Shown here: positions 52,737 to 63,275 of the stretch, one piece after another
How the letters are laid out: each line of letters opens with the position of its first letter
Numbering within the stretch: the stretch's first letter is position 1
From: Saprospirales bacterium
GTDB lineage: Bacteria > Bacteroidota > Bacteroidia > Chitinophagales > Saprospiraceae
NCBI GenBank assembly: GCA_016719895.1
Contig: JADJYG010000007.1
Span: 248,001 to 312,000, forward strand
DNA: 64,000 bases
Direction: 5' to 3'
Notes under the pieces: generated by a model
What the model was told of the DNA's origin: nothing
The model's database searches: none
Seen by the model: only the letters and a program-made list of their open reading frames with translations
Position numbers and translations under genes: made by a program

Positions 52737-53864
52737 TTACTTTTCACCAGCGGCGGCCAGCAGGACATTGTACCGCCGCAGCCGGCGCTCTACGTCCGCT
52801 CTGCTGGTTTCCTGAAGCCGCATGGAAAACGGCTCCGCGTCGGGCAATGCCAGGCGCACCACACCCGATTTGTTCTTTTTGTCCTGCAACATCAGGTCCC
52901 AAATTGCCGGGAAGGCCGAATCGGGTATGGGCCGGCAGGGAAAAAAGCCGGGGATGATCCGAAGGATTTCTGCATCCTGTTCGAAGGGAAAAACGGCGCC
53001 GGCGCCGTCGGAAGGCAGCGCCTCGCACAGCATGCCCATCGCTACGGCCTCGCCATGCGTGAGCGGGTCGGCGGTGGGCAGGAAATAACTCTCGATGGCA
53101 TGCCCGAAGGTATGCCCGAAGTTGAGCAAGGCGCGGATGCCGTGTTCGTGGGGGTCGAGGGTCACCACTTGTGTTTTTACGGATATGGAGGCTTCCAGCA
53201 GGTCGATCCAGCTGGCCGCGCTCAGTGCCGCCCCGTCAGCGATGCTTTCAGGGTGTAAACTTTGAATTTTTTGCCACAGCGCGGGGTCGCCGATCAGGGC
53301 ATGTTTGATGATTTCGGCAAAACCACTGCGCAGCTCCCGCGCCGGCAGGGATTTCAAAAAATCCGGATCGGCAAAAACCGCCACCGGGTTTTTAAACACG
53401 CCGATCGCATTTTTTACACCGTGAAAATCGATGCCGAGTTTGCCGCCGATAGCCGCATCGGTCATCGCCAGCAGACTGGTGGGCAGCTGCACAAAATCGA
53501 GTCCGCGTTTATAGGTAGCGGCACAAAAACCGCCCATGTCGCTGATTACGCCGCCGCCGAGGTTGATGACCAGCGCCCGGCGGTCGAGGCGGGCGCCGAG
53601 CATGGCTGCCCAGATTTGCTCGCAAGTTTGCAGCGTTTTGAGTTGCTCGGGCACAAATCCGGCAGTGCCCGCATGCCCGATGCCACCCACCACAAATTCC
53701 ACAGCGCCCGGCAGCTGGAGGCAGCCCGAACAAACGGCGTGGGTATTGCGGTCGGTAATAATAAAAAATTGCTCGTATTGCCGGTTCCGCAGCCAGGCCG
53801 GCAGCGTTTCCGCCAGCGGGCCGAGAAAGACCGAACTATCCGGCAGGTGAAACGTATGGTTCAT
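52737..53864 (-). CDS. aroB: 3-dehydroquinate synthase
   Basis: A 375-residue enzyme of the shikimate pathway that cyclises DAHP to 3-dehydroquinate using NAD and a divalent metal. The NAD loop is LVINLGGGVISDMGGFCAATYKRG; then come FVQLPTSLLAMTDAAIGGKLGIDFHGVKNAIG, ELRSGFAEIIKHALIGD (metal-ligand Glu) and the His ligands in LLNFGHTFGHAIES and LTHGEAVAMGM. Everything needed for catalysis is present; the segment before residue 80 is less conserved than usual. It starts 6 bp after the histidine kinase stop, so the two share a transcript although their functions are unrelated. Confidence 0.95.
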   Translation of the reverse strand: MNHTFHLPDSSVFLGPLAETLPAWLRNRQYEQFFIITDRNTHAVCSGCLQLPGAVEFVVGGIGHAGTAGFVPEQLKTLQTCEQIWAAMLGARLDRRALVINLGGGVISDMGGFCAATYKRGLDFVQLPTSLLAMTDAAIGGKLGIDFHGVKNAIGVFKNPVAVFADPDFLKSLPARELRSGFAEIIKHALIGDPALWQKIQSLHPESIADGAALSAASWIDLLEASISVKTQVVTLDPHEHGIRALLNFGHTFGHAIESYFLPTADPLTHGEAVAMGMLCEALPSDGAGAVFPFEQDAEILRIIPGFFPCRPIPDSAFPAIWDLMLQDKKNKSGVVRLALPDAEPFSMRLQETSRADVERRLRRYNVLLAAAGEK

Positions 53865-53870
53865 AACGCA

Positions 53871-55157
53871 TCAGGAAAGCGTGGGCATACGGATCTCGAC
53901 GGAAGTGCCTTTGCCCGGTTCGCTACTCAGGTGAATTTTCCAGTGGTGTTCTTTACAAATGGTTTTTACGTAAAACAAACCCAGGCCAAACCCTTTTACA
54001 TTGTGCACGTTACCGGTGGGCACCCGGTAAAACTTATTGAACACATGCCGTTGGTGCTCCTTGGAAATGCCGATACCGTTGTCCTGCACGCGCAACACGA
54101 GATGGCCGTCTTTATTCTGGGTCTGGATCACGATCAGGGGTTCACTTTTGGAATATTTCACGCCGTTGTCTACCAGGTTGTGCAAAATATTGGTGAGGTG
54201 GAGCCGGTCGGCGCGGATCATGGATTGGGCAGCCTCCAGTTGAAGTTGCAAGGTACCGTTTTTTTCGCCCACCTTCAATTCGATGGAAGGTGAAATACTG
54301 CGCAATAATTCCGTCAGGTCGATATCCTCCAGGCTCAGATCGATCCGGTCGCGTTCGATTTTGGCCAGTTGAAGCACTTTTTCCACCTGAGTGTTGAGCC
54401 GCATGATCTGTTCTTTGATAATGGTCGAGTACCGGCTGAGGCGCGGATCGGCTTTGATCAGCTCGTTTTGCAGGAAAACATCCGTGGAAATATTAATTGT
54501 GGAAATGGGCGTTTTAAACTCATGGGTCATATTGTTGATAAAATCGCGCTGGAGTTCAGAGAGTTGTTTTTGCCGCAGGATGACAATCATGGCGTAAATA
54601 AAAAACGCCACGGTGATAAGAATAAGTCCCGTGAAGATCACTACGATCCACATATTGCTGAGCAGGTTGGCGCTTTTATTGGGGAAACGAACGCCGAAGT
54701 AGTAAATAAAATCGCTGTCGTAGTGCGTGGGCAGGGGCGCATCCAGTTGCTCGCCTTCCCCTATGGCCGAAGGTTTTTTATACTTGATCATCTTGCCGCT
54801 GACCATCTTGTTGCTGGAGCAGTCGAAAATACCATACTGAAAATCTTCGCGCATGCCCTGGTTTTCAAAGGCCTTTTGCAGGTAAAATTCGAGCGTGGCT
54901 TCGTCAAACTGATTGTTGATATTGACGACGTAATAGTTGGAGTACACCTGATTGATCAGGTCGGCGTCTTGCAGCACAAACAGCCCGATGCGCGCCAGGT
55001 CGCGGGCCGTATCCAGCAGGGCTTGCCGCACCTTGCGGTCGAATTCCTGTTCCTGCAGGTTCCAGGAGCGCAACACCCAATAGGTTTGCACCGACAACAG
55101 GCTCAGGATCGAAAGCGCGCCCAGTACGATAACACGGCGAATAATGGTATTGGTCAT
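53871..55157 (-). CDS. membrane sensor histidine kinase
   Basis: A 428-residue sensor kinase. TM1 is at about 8-28 and TM2 at about 168-190; between them lies a periplasmic sensor domain with no recognised fold. The HisKA phosphoacceptor motif FINNMTHEFKTPISTINIS sits near residue 210 with the His to be phosphorylated. The HATPase domain follows with the N box LTNILHNLVDNGVKYS, the G1 box VQDNGIGISKEHQRHVFNKFYRV and the G2 box VKGFGLGLFYVKTIC. No HAMP domain is evident. No response regulator gene is adjacent, so it is orphan within the window; it is followed closely by aroB. Confidence 0.94.
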   Translation of the reverse strand: MTNTIIRRVIVLGALSILSLLSVQTYWVLRSWNLQEQEFDRKVRQALLDTARDLARIGLFVLQDADLINQVYSNYYVVNINNQFDEATLEFYLQKAFENQGMREDFQYGIFDCSSNKMVSGKMIKYKKPSAIGEGEQLDAPLPTHYDSDFIYYFGVRFPNKSANLLSNMWIVVIFTGLILITVAFFIYAMIVILRQKQLSELQRDFINNMTHEFKTPISTINISTDVFLQNELIKADPRLSRYSTIIKEQIMRLNTQVEKVLQLAKIERDRIDLSLEDIDLTELLRSISPSIELKVGEKNGTLQLQLEAAQSMIRADRLHLTNILHNLVDNGVKYSKSEPLIVIQTQNKDGHLVLRVQDNGIGISKEHQRHVFNKFYRVPTGNVHNVKGFGLGLFYVKTICKEHHWKIHLSSEPGKGTSVEIRMPTLS

Positions 55158-55211
55158 ATCGATGTATAAAAAAGATGCAAAAAAACGCCGGTTCAGGCTA
55201 AGAGTTGAGGT

Positions 55212-56057
55212 TCAGGCCGTTGTTTGCTTTTTATTTGAATCCCACCCGCTCAACCGGCTCCGGCAGAACGCCCGGAAATTCGCCAGGGCGGATGCCAGCT
55301 GTTCTGGCGCTTCGAACATGCCCATGTGCCCCACGCCGGCCAGCAAGTGCACGTCGGCCACTGCCGGCAGCGCGGCAGCCTCCAGGGCTTGCGCGGCGGG
55401 GATAACCGAGTCCTGTTCGCCCAGGACGAACTGCACCGGGCAGGGGCTATCCCGCAGGGTGTGCGTGTGGTCTTTCCGGTCGATCATGGCCTGCAGGGCA
55501 TCGGCAATGCCGCCTGCCGTTTGTTTTTGCCCCTGTTCGATCAGGCGCTGCACCACATCGGGGTGTTGTTGTCCAAATGCGGGAGCGAACAACCCGGGAA
55601 ACAGTTGGGCCACGTATAGCTCCTTTTTTTCGGCCTGAAGCATCCCGATGCCGCGGCGGCGGTTTTCGATGCGCTCCGGCGTGTCTTCGTAAGGGTGGGA
55701 ATGCACCAGGGAAAAGCCGGCGAGCCGCTCGGGGTGTTTTTCGGCAAACGCCAGCGCGGTATAGCCGCCCATAGAATGCCCTGCTAGCACACAGCGCTCA
55801 ATATCCAACTCGTTGAGCACGGCGCACACCGCATCGGCATAGGCGTCCATGCCCGGCGCCAGGGCCCGTTCGGAGCCGCCGAATCCAGGCAAATCGACGC
55901 GTACGAGCGGCGCGGGGACAAGTAGCGGCAACAACCCGTCCCAAACGGAAGAGTCCTCGCAAAAACCGTGTACCAACACCAGCGGTAGCCGACCGGCAAC
56001 AAGGCCGTTCGCGTCGTATTGCAAGCGCCGGCCATTGACAAACAAGTGGTCTTTCAT
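55212..56057 (-). CDS. alpha/beta-fold hydrolase
   Basis: A 281-residue soluble hydrolase. The oxyanion region reads LPLVLVHGFCEDSSVWDGLLPLL, the nucleophile elbow CVLAGHSMGGYTALAFAEKHP holds the Ser, an Asp lies in VQFVLGEQDSVIPAAQAL and the His in LLAGVGHMGMFEAPEQL. A helical cap sits between (about 130-200). This resembles esterases or MhpC/BioH-like enzymes; the substrate is not determinable. The ATG at 56057 is preferred over a start 12 codons upstream because it begins directly at MKDHLFVNGRRL. It is divergent from the following gene pair. Confidence 0.92.
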   Translation of the reverse strand: MKDHLFVNGRRLQYDANGLVAGRLPLVLVHGFCEDSSVWDGLLPLLVPAPLVRVDLPGFGGSERALAPGMDAYADAVCAVLNELDIERCVLAGHSMGGYTALAFAEKHPERLAGFSLVHSHPYEDTPERIENRRRGIGMLQAEKKELYVAQLFPGLFAPAFGQQHPDVVQRLIEQGQKQTAGGIADALQAMIDRKDHTHTLRDSPCPVQFVLGEQDSVIPAAQALEAAALPAVADVHLLAGVGHMGMFEAPEQLASALANFRAFCRSRLSGWDSNKKQTTA

Positions 56058-56107
56058 GGCTGCAAAACTGCAAAAATTGCGCTGGATTTGCACGGCTTGT
56101 CAATTTC

Positions 56108-56746
56108 ATGCCCGGAATGCCGTTGTTTTCCCGATTTTTACCGCCAGAGCAACAAATCACGCTTATGGCATCGGAAATCCGCCTGTTCAATGATATTTCA
56201 CGCGCCTTCAGTCCGGAACTCCCGCGCGACCTGGGTACGCTGGACCAGCACCTGGATTTCATCCTGCCCAAAGTAATCCCCTACGGCGAAGACCTGCGCG
56301 AAGAAAAGTTCTGGCTGGGCAAACGCTGGAAGGAAGTGCGCGACGACGAAGGCTTCCACGAAGCCATCCTGCATATTTTTAACGCTGGAGGCGAATACCT
56401 GCTTTCCCTCGACGGCAACCTCATCAAAGGCGCCTGGCGTAAACTCGGCGAAGAAAATTCCCTCATTATTGACATGGCCAGCAAAAGCGAACTGTTCGAC
56501 CTGCGGTTTATGAACAACGACTTTATCGTACTGACCAAACACGGCGACCAGGCCCGCAAGGGCCAGCGCAAGTATTTCTGCCTTATCCACGAACGGGCGG
56601 CTAAAACCCCCAAAGGTCAGGAATTGGACTGGCGCAACATCATGGAAAAACTGTTCAACGTGTGGCGCGACAACAGCCTGGGCCTCTGGGCCTGGTTTTT
56701 CTTTGTGACCGTGCTGGGGATCATTATCTATCTATCTGTCAGCTAA
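56108..56746 (+). CDS. hypothetical protein with C-terminal membrane anchor
   Basis: A 212-residue protein. The first 180 residues are soluble (HAILHIFNAGGEYLLSLDGNLIKGAWRKL; SLIIDMASKSELFDLRFMNNDFIVLTKHG), and the last 20 form a single hydrophobic helix (LGLWAWFFFVTVLGIIIYLSVS), so it is tail-anchored. No family is recognised. In-frame starts are ATG 56108, 56117 and 56165; the first is given, but the third is equally possible. The stop codon TAA is immediately followed by the ATG of the symporter gene, so the two genes are translationally coupled and the protein may assist or regulate that transporter. Confidence 0.7.
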   Translation: MPGMPLFSRFLPPEQQITLMASEIRLFNDISRAFSPELPRDLGTLDQHLDFILPKVIPYGEDLREEKFWLGKRWKEVRDDEGFHEAILHIFNAGGEYLLSLDGNLIKGAWRKLGEENSLIIDMASKSELFDLRFMNNDFIVLTKHGDQARKGQRKYFCLIHERAAKTPKGQELDWRNIMEKLFNVWRDNSLGLWAWFFFVTVLGIIIYLSVS

Positions 56747-58456
56747 ATGGAAACACTTGATTGGATTGTACTGGCCGGTACTTTGGCGTTTGTTGTATTT
56801 TACGGCGTTTGGAAAACCCGGAACATCAAGTCCAGCGATAGCTTTCTGGCTGGCGAGCGCAATTTGGCCTGGTGGACGATCGGCTTGAGCGTGATGGCCA
56901 CGCAGGCCAGCGCCATCACTTTTTTGAGTACGCCGGGGCAAGGCTTTTTCGACGGGATGCAGTTTGTGCAGTTTTATTTCGGCATGCCGATCGCCATGAT
57001 CTTCCTGGTCATCTTTATCCTGCCGGTATATTACCGCCTGAAGGTCACCACGGCCTACGAATACCTCGAACAGCGTTTCGACCTGCGCATGCGCACGCTT
57101 ACGGCCATACTGTTCCTGATTCAGCGCGGCGTAGCGGCCGCCATCAGTATTTACGCCCCCAGTATTGTCCTTTGCGCCGTGTTTGGCTGGAGCTTGCCGC
57201 TGACGAACCTCCTGATGACCGTTTTTGTCGTTATTTATACCACGTCGGGTGGCAGCTCTGCCGTCAGCCGCACGCAGGAGCTCCAAATGACGATCATGTT
57301 CGGCGGCTTGTTGCTGGCGTTTTTTCTGGTATTGAATCAGCTGCCCGATGGCGTGGGTCTGGGCGAAGCCTGGCAGATCGCCGGCGCCACGGGCAAAACC
57401 CAGGCAGTGGACTGGTCGTTCGACTGGGATGACCGCTACAACTTTTGGTCGGGTGTATTGGGCGCGACCTTCCTGTTTTTGTCTTATTTCGGCACCGATC
57501 AAAGCCAGGTGGGGCGATACTTGTCGGGGAAATCGCTGCGCGAAAGCCGGCTGGGGTTGTTGTTCAACGGCTTTATCAAAATCCCCATGCAGTTTTTAGT
57601 GCTGTCGGTCGGGGTGATGGTTTTTGTGTTTTACCAGTTCAATGCTCCGCCCCTGCACTTCAACCAGGTGAACCGGGCCAAAATCGAAAAATCCGGCCAA
57701 CGGGCCAGCTTTGAGCGCCTGGAAGCCCGGAATGACAGCTTGTTTTTACAAAAACAACAACTGCTCAACGAGGTGACCGCAGGCTTCGGCAGTGGGGCCG
57801 AACAAATAGCCCCGCCGCTGCAAAACCGCTTGAACCAACTGGAAGCCAGGCGAAAAACCCTGCGCGCCGAAGCCGAAACCCTGATAAAAGCGGCGGACCC
57901 GGGCGGCGACCCGAAAGACAAAGACTTTGTGTTTATCAATTTTGTTTTACAACACATCCCCAGCGGGCTCGTCGGCCTTATGCTGGCCATGATTTTTTGC
58001 GCCTCCTGGAGTACCACCGCCTCCGAGCTGAGTGCCCTGACGGCCACGTCATTGTCGGATATCTACCGCCGTTCGTTTGTGCCGGACCGCGACGACAACC
58101 ACTATTTCCGCATGTCCAGGTGGTTTACCGTGGGTTGGGGGGCGTTTATCGTGCTTTTTGCCACCTATGCCGACATCTTCGAAAACCTGATCCAGGCTGT
58201 TAATATGATCGGTTCCATTTTTTATGGCACGATTTTGGGGATTTTCTTCACGGCGTTCTTTTTGAAACGGGTAGAGGGGAAGGCGGTCTTTTGGGCGGCC
58301 GTTATGGCACAGGCAACCGTGGCTTACCTTTTCTTTTTCGTGGATAAAGACGCCTACCTATGGTACAACCCTCTGGGTTGTGGATTGGTAATGGGCCTGG
58401 GGTGGTTGTTGCAGCAAGCGATGCGGGTAAAAACAGGGCGCGAAAACAGGGTTTAG
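56747..58456 (+). CDS. sodium:solute symporter family protein
   Basis: A 569-residue inner-membrane transporter of the SSS family. The N-terminal core shows SSDSFLAGERNLAWWTIGLSVMATQASAITFLSTPGQGF, the substrate and sodium binding region. Later come QRGVAAAISIYAPSIVL, SYFGTDQSQVGRYLSGKSLRESRLGLLFNGF and FCASWSTTASELSALTATSLSDIYRR. Around residues 305-385 there is an inserted, predicted coiled-coil loop (KIEKSGQRASFERLEARNDS) before the last helices, longer than in classic members. The substrate is unknown. The gene directly follows, without spacer, the tail-anchored protein. Confidence 0.92.
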   Translation: METLDWIVLAGTLAFVVFYGVWKTRNIKSSDSFLAGERNLAWWTIGLSVMATQASAITFLSTPGQGFFDGMQFVQFYFGMPIAMIFLVIFILPVYYRLKVTTAYEYLEQRFDLRMRTLTAILFLIQRGVAAAISIYAPSIVLCAVFGWSLPLTNLLMTVFVVIYTTSGGSSAVSRTQELQMTIMFGGLLLAFFLVLNQLPDGVGLGEAWQIAGATGKTQAVDWSFDWDDRYNFWSGVLGATFLFLSYFGTDQSQVGRYLSGKSLRESRLGLLFNGFIKIPMQFLVLSVGVMVFVFYQFNAPPLHFNQVNRAKIEKSGQRASFERLEARNDSLFLQKQQLLNEVTAGFGSGAEQIAPPLQNRLNQLEARRKTLRAEAETLIKAADPGGDPKDKDFVFINFVLQHIPSGLVGLMLAMIFCASWSTTASELSALTATSLSDIYRRSFVPDRDDNHYFRMSRWFTVGWGAFIVLFATYADIFENLIQAVNMIGSIFYGTILGIFFTAFFLKRVEGKAVFWAAVMAQATVAYLFFFVDKDAYLWYNPLGCGLVMGLGWLLQQAMRVKTGRENRV

Positions 58457-58489
58457 CAATTCATTAACGCGTCTTCACAATTTACAAGG

Positions 58490-58520
58490 TTGCGCAACGT
58501 TTCAAATACGCACAATTTTG
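58490..58520 (+). promoter_or_regulatory. candidate promoter for the 22-codon reading frame
   Basis: A TTG (58490-58492) in the palindrome GTTGCGCAAC is separated by 20 bp from CAATTTTG (58513-58520), a one-base variant of the -7 box TAnnTTTG. The spacing fits Bacteroidota promoters. It would start transcription near 58527. Confidence 0.45.
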
Positions 58521-58588
58521 TACTAGCACCACTGCCCGTTCCGATTATTTGACATCCAAACTTTTTAAACGCACAAAATTTAATCCGT

Positions 58589-58657
58589 ATGATGATCCTC
58601 ACTTTTCTCCTGCTCGTACTCATGGTTTTCGGCAACAAAATGCTGAAAGAAGCCTGA
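58589..58657 (+). CDS. possible 22-residue hydrophobic peptide
   Basis: A short frame starting with two ATG codons encodes MMILTFLLLVLMVFGN followed by a basic/acidic tail ending KEA. The first 15 residues form one membrane-spanning helix. It lies between a candidate promoter (58490-58520) and a strong rho-independent terminator (58714-58753), so a transcript of about 225 nt is likely. It could be a small membrane subunit, a type I toxin, or merely part of a non-coding RNA. There is no gene of usual size in this 541-bp gap. Coding status is unproven. Confidence 0.4.
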   Translation: MMILTFLLLVLMVFGNKMLKEA

Positions 58658-58713
58658 GTACCCCCGGTAGCAAACGAGCCCGCGAAGCATATGTTTGTTG
58701 CCCCATCGAACAA

Positions 58714-58753
58714 CAGGAGTCATTCCGCTGACCGGAATGGCTCCTGTTTTTTT
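58714..58753 (+). terminator. rho-independent terminator of the small transcription unit
   Basis: CAGGAGTCATTCCG (58714-58727) pairs with CGGAATGGCTCCTG (58733-58746; one G:T pair), followed by seven T. It is over 250 bp after the symporter stop, so it more likely ends the short transcript that starts near 58527. Confidence 0.85.
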
Positions 58754-58997
58754 ATACTATTGCGATACGATAAAATCGTGCCTAAGCATAGATTATTTCT
58801 TTGGTGGGCCGGCTGATTTCAAGGAGAAATACTGTCACTTTTCCGGCGAACCGTCAAATGGGGAGACTACTTTTGCCAAACCGGTCCTGAAAAAGAATTG
58901 GGCAAGGGCAAAGGAGGAATTTGGAGATTAACCGGATAAATATGGTTCGACCTGCACATACCCTTGCCTGAAACCGAATAACAAAGAAAATACCCGC

Positions 58998-60874
<1,877 letters not shown>

Positions 60875-60986
60875 ATTAAAGTTTTACAAATTAACTTTTA
60901 GTGGCTAAAGTAAAATAACGGGATACTTATGGTCGTGTGGAGGGGATCGGTGACGCCTATGTTGGAGAACAAACAATTAAAAGCGT

Positions 60987-60994
60987 TAATTTTG
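60987..60994 (+). promoter_or_regulatory. -7 box of the HEPN/MNT gene pair
   Basis: TAATTTTG matches TAnnTTTG exactly and lies 23 bp before the GTG start at 61018; a TTG at 60962-60964 could be the -33 element. Confidence 0.5.
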
Positions 60995-61017
60995 ACCAGA
61001 ATAAAAAAGATTCAATC

Positions 61018-61491
61018 GTGAAAGAAGAAACAGATATCCGATGGGAACAACGGTTTGCCAACTTTAAGAAAGCCATGGCCAAGCTGACTGAGGCCGCTGC
61101 TGGAATTGACCCGGAACGCGAAGATGAAGACTTGGCGGAAGCCTTGAGCGAGCTGGAAAAAGAAGGCCTGATCCAGCGCTTTGAATACACCCACGAACTG
61201 GCCTGGAATGTCATGAAAGACTACCTGAACTTTCAGGGGGTCCAAAATATCGGCGCTTCCAGAGACGCCACCCGGGAAGCGTTTAAAATCGGATTGATCC
61301 ATGATGGCGAAACCTGGATGGACATGATCAAAAGCCGTAACCTGAGCACGCATACGTACAACGCTTCGACAGCTGAGGAAATTTACCTCAAAATCATTCG
61401 GGACTATTACCCGCTTTTACGGGCCTTCCAGCAAAAGATGGAAGCGCTCCGCTCCGGAAAGCAGAGCGATATTTTTTCCAAAGAGCTATGA
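61018..61491 (+). CDS. HI0074-family nucleotidyltransferase substrate-binding (HEPN) protein
   Basis: A helical protein of about 157 residues of the HI0074/TIGR01987 type. Characteristic segments are DIRWEQRFANFKKAMAKLTEA, EGLIQRFEYTHELAWNVMKDYLNFQG, SRDATREAFKIGLIHDGETWMDMIKSRNLSTHTYN and YYPLLRAFQQKM. Members pair with minimal nucleotidyltransferases as HEPN/MNT modules, which in studied cases work as toxin-antitoxin systems (HEPN RNase, MNT adds AMP). The GTG at 61018 is chosen because a promoter box lies at 60987; an upstream GTG at 60937 would precede it. The stop overlaps the MNT start as ATGA, so expression is coupled. Confidence 0.92.
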   Translation: MKEETDIRWEQRFANFKKAMAKLTEAAAGIDPEREDEDLAEALSELEKEGLIQRFEYTHELAWNVMKDYLNFQGVQNIGASRDATREAFKIGLIHDGETWMDMIKSRNLSTHTYNASTAEEIYLKIIRDYYPLLRAFQQKMEALRSGKQSDIFSKEL

Positions 61492-61841
61492 AATACGGAC
61501 TTAAAGACAGCGCCATACAAGCCATCTGCAAGGTACTGGAGCAGTACGACGCCGTAGAAAAGGCCATTCTCTACGGCTCGCGCGCCAAGGGTAACTTTCG
61601 CCCCGGCTCGGATATCGACCTCACCCTCGTAGGCCCCGACCTCACGCTCTCCATCCAACTCAACATTGAAACCGCCCTCGACGAACTCCTGCTGCCCTAC
61701 ACCATCGACCTCTCTATCCACCACCACATCGAAAACCCCGAACTCCTGGAACATATCCGGCGGGTGGGCGTGGTGTTTTATGAAAAAAAAAGGAGGGGTG
61801 GAAGGAGTAGAGGAGTTTATAAAAATCCTGGCCGACTTTGA
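61488..61841 (+). CDS. minimal nucleotidyltransferase (MNT) protein
   Basis: A 117-residue nucleotidyltransferase with the signature GSRAKGNFRPGSDIDLTLVG, where GS and DxD are the catalytic residues, followed by a third acidic strand (YTIDLSIHHHI). It is the partner of the overlapping HEPN gene and by analogy the antitoxin that AMPylates it. Homologues usually end shortly after VVFYEK. Here a nine-A run (61783-61791) is followed by a basic tail (KKRRGGRSRGVYKNPGRL). A shift at the run would instead give a tail ending IGRKTMFDFFLPD, so the true C-terminus is uncertain. The repeat array begins 58 bp after the stop. Confidence 0.9.
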   Translation: MKYGLKDSAIQAICKVLEQYDAVEKAILYGSRAKGNFRPGSDIDLTLVGPDLTLSIQLNIETALDELLLPYTIDLSIHHHIENPELLEHIRRVGVVFYEKKRRGGRSRGVYKNPGRL

Positions 61842-61899
61842 GGTGGAAATCGGACGTAAAACCATGTTTGATTTTTTTCTGCCAGATTAAAACAACAAC

Positions 61900-63185
61900 A
61901 TGAAACCCGGCCTCGGAGAGGCCCAACGTTTATAACAATTATCGCAAAAAATGACAAACATTGGGCCTTTCCGAGGCCGGGTTTCATGGGGGGGGGGCGA
62001 CGATTGCTACAAACGTTGGGCCTCTCCGAGGCCACGCGGAACACGGGGGGCGACTGCTCAAACGTTGGGCCTCTCCGAGGCCACGCGGAACACGGGGGGC
62101 GACGATTGCTACAAACGTTGGGCCTCTCCGAGGCCACGCGGAACACGGGGGGGCGACGATTGCTACAAACGTTGGGCCTCTCCGAGGCCACGCGGAACAC
62201 GGGGGGGGCGACGATTGCTACAAACGTTAGGCCTCTCCGAGGCCACGCGGAACACGGGGGGGGCGACGATTGCTACAAACGTTAGGCCTCTCCGAGGCCA
62301 CGCGGAACACGGGGGGGCGACGATTGCTACAAACGTTAGGCCTCTCCGAGGCCACGCGGAACATGGCTGGGGCACGACACCAAACGTTAGGCCTCTCCGA
62401 GGCCACGCGGAACATGGCTGGGGCACGACTACAAACGTTGGGCCTCTCCGAGGCCACGCGGAACATGGCTGGGGCACGACACCAAACGTTAGGCCTCTCC
62501 GAGGCCACGCGGAACATGGCTGGGGCACGACTACAAACGTTGGGCCTCTCCGAGGCCACGCGAATTGACAATTGTGAACATATTGGGTTTGAAGAAGCCC
62601 AATGATTGTAAAAAGCAATATTCCGCAATTGCCCTGGCCCTGAGGATGGCCTCGGAGAGGCCTAACGTTTGTAGCCTCGTGCCCAAACCATATCCCACGT
62701 GGCCTCGGAGAGGCCTAACGTTTGTAGCCTCGTGCCCAAACCATATCCCACGTGGCCTCGGAGAGGCCCAACGTTTGTAGTTTGTAGCGTTGTGCCCCGG
62801 CCGTGTTCCACGTGGCCTCGGAGAGGCCCAACGTTTGTAGTTTGTAGCGTTGTGCCCCGGCCGTGTTCCACATGGCCTCGGAGAGGCCCTAACGTTTGTA
62901 GTTTAAAGTTGTGCCCCGGCCGTGTTCCACATGGCCTCGGAGAGGCCCAACGTTTGTAGTTTGTAGCGTTGTGCCCCGGCCGTGTTCCACATGGCCTCGG
63001 AGAGGCCCAACGTTTGTAGTTTGTAGCGTTGTGCCCCGGCCGTGTTCCACGTGGCCTCGGAGAGGCCTAACGTTTGTAGTTTGTAGCGTTGTGCCCCGGC
63101 CGTGTTCCACGTGGCCTCGGAGAGGCCTAACGTTTGTAGAAAAGCGATATCCCCTATTACCATCGGCCTCGGAGAGGCCTAACAC
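61900..63185. repeat. head-to-head array of palindromic 15-mers (23 copies)
   Basis: The core GGCCTCGGAGAGGCC occurs 11 times in one orientation and its reverse complement GGCCTCTCCGAGGCC 12 times (one copy varied). A starter hairpin (61900-61987, 32-bp arms) is followed by 11 units of 49-55 bp (15-mers from 62018 to 62557). A unique 90-bp centre precedes ten units of 52-60 bp in the opposite orientation (62648-63179). Each 15-mer is followed by AACGTTTGTAG and a GC-rich segment ending TGTTCCRCGT in unit direction. Poly-G runs of 6-8 vary between units. Open frames across the array are products of the repetition, not genes. Confidence 0.9.
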
Positions 63186-63275
63186 TCATGCTTCCTAAGC
63201 GCAATTGTATTTTAATCTACCTTTAAAATTTCCTCCATTTTGCAAGGTCGTTATATCCCTATACGAATTTAAAAG

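Noticed and set aside
58549..58731. A 60-residue frame overlapping the small hydrophobic frame
   Set aside because: Runs into the terminator stem and shows no protein-like features; the 22-codon frame fits the transcription signals better.
61951..62568. A 205-residue frame reading NVGPLRGHAEHG-type repeats, and similar frames on both strands
   Set aside because: They result from the repeat array being open in several frames at once; no start signal, no domain, and the variable G runs break the frames.
61900..63185. CRISPR array
   Set aside because: The segments between 15-mers are repeats themselves, not unique spacers; orientation flips in the middle, and no cas genes are present.
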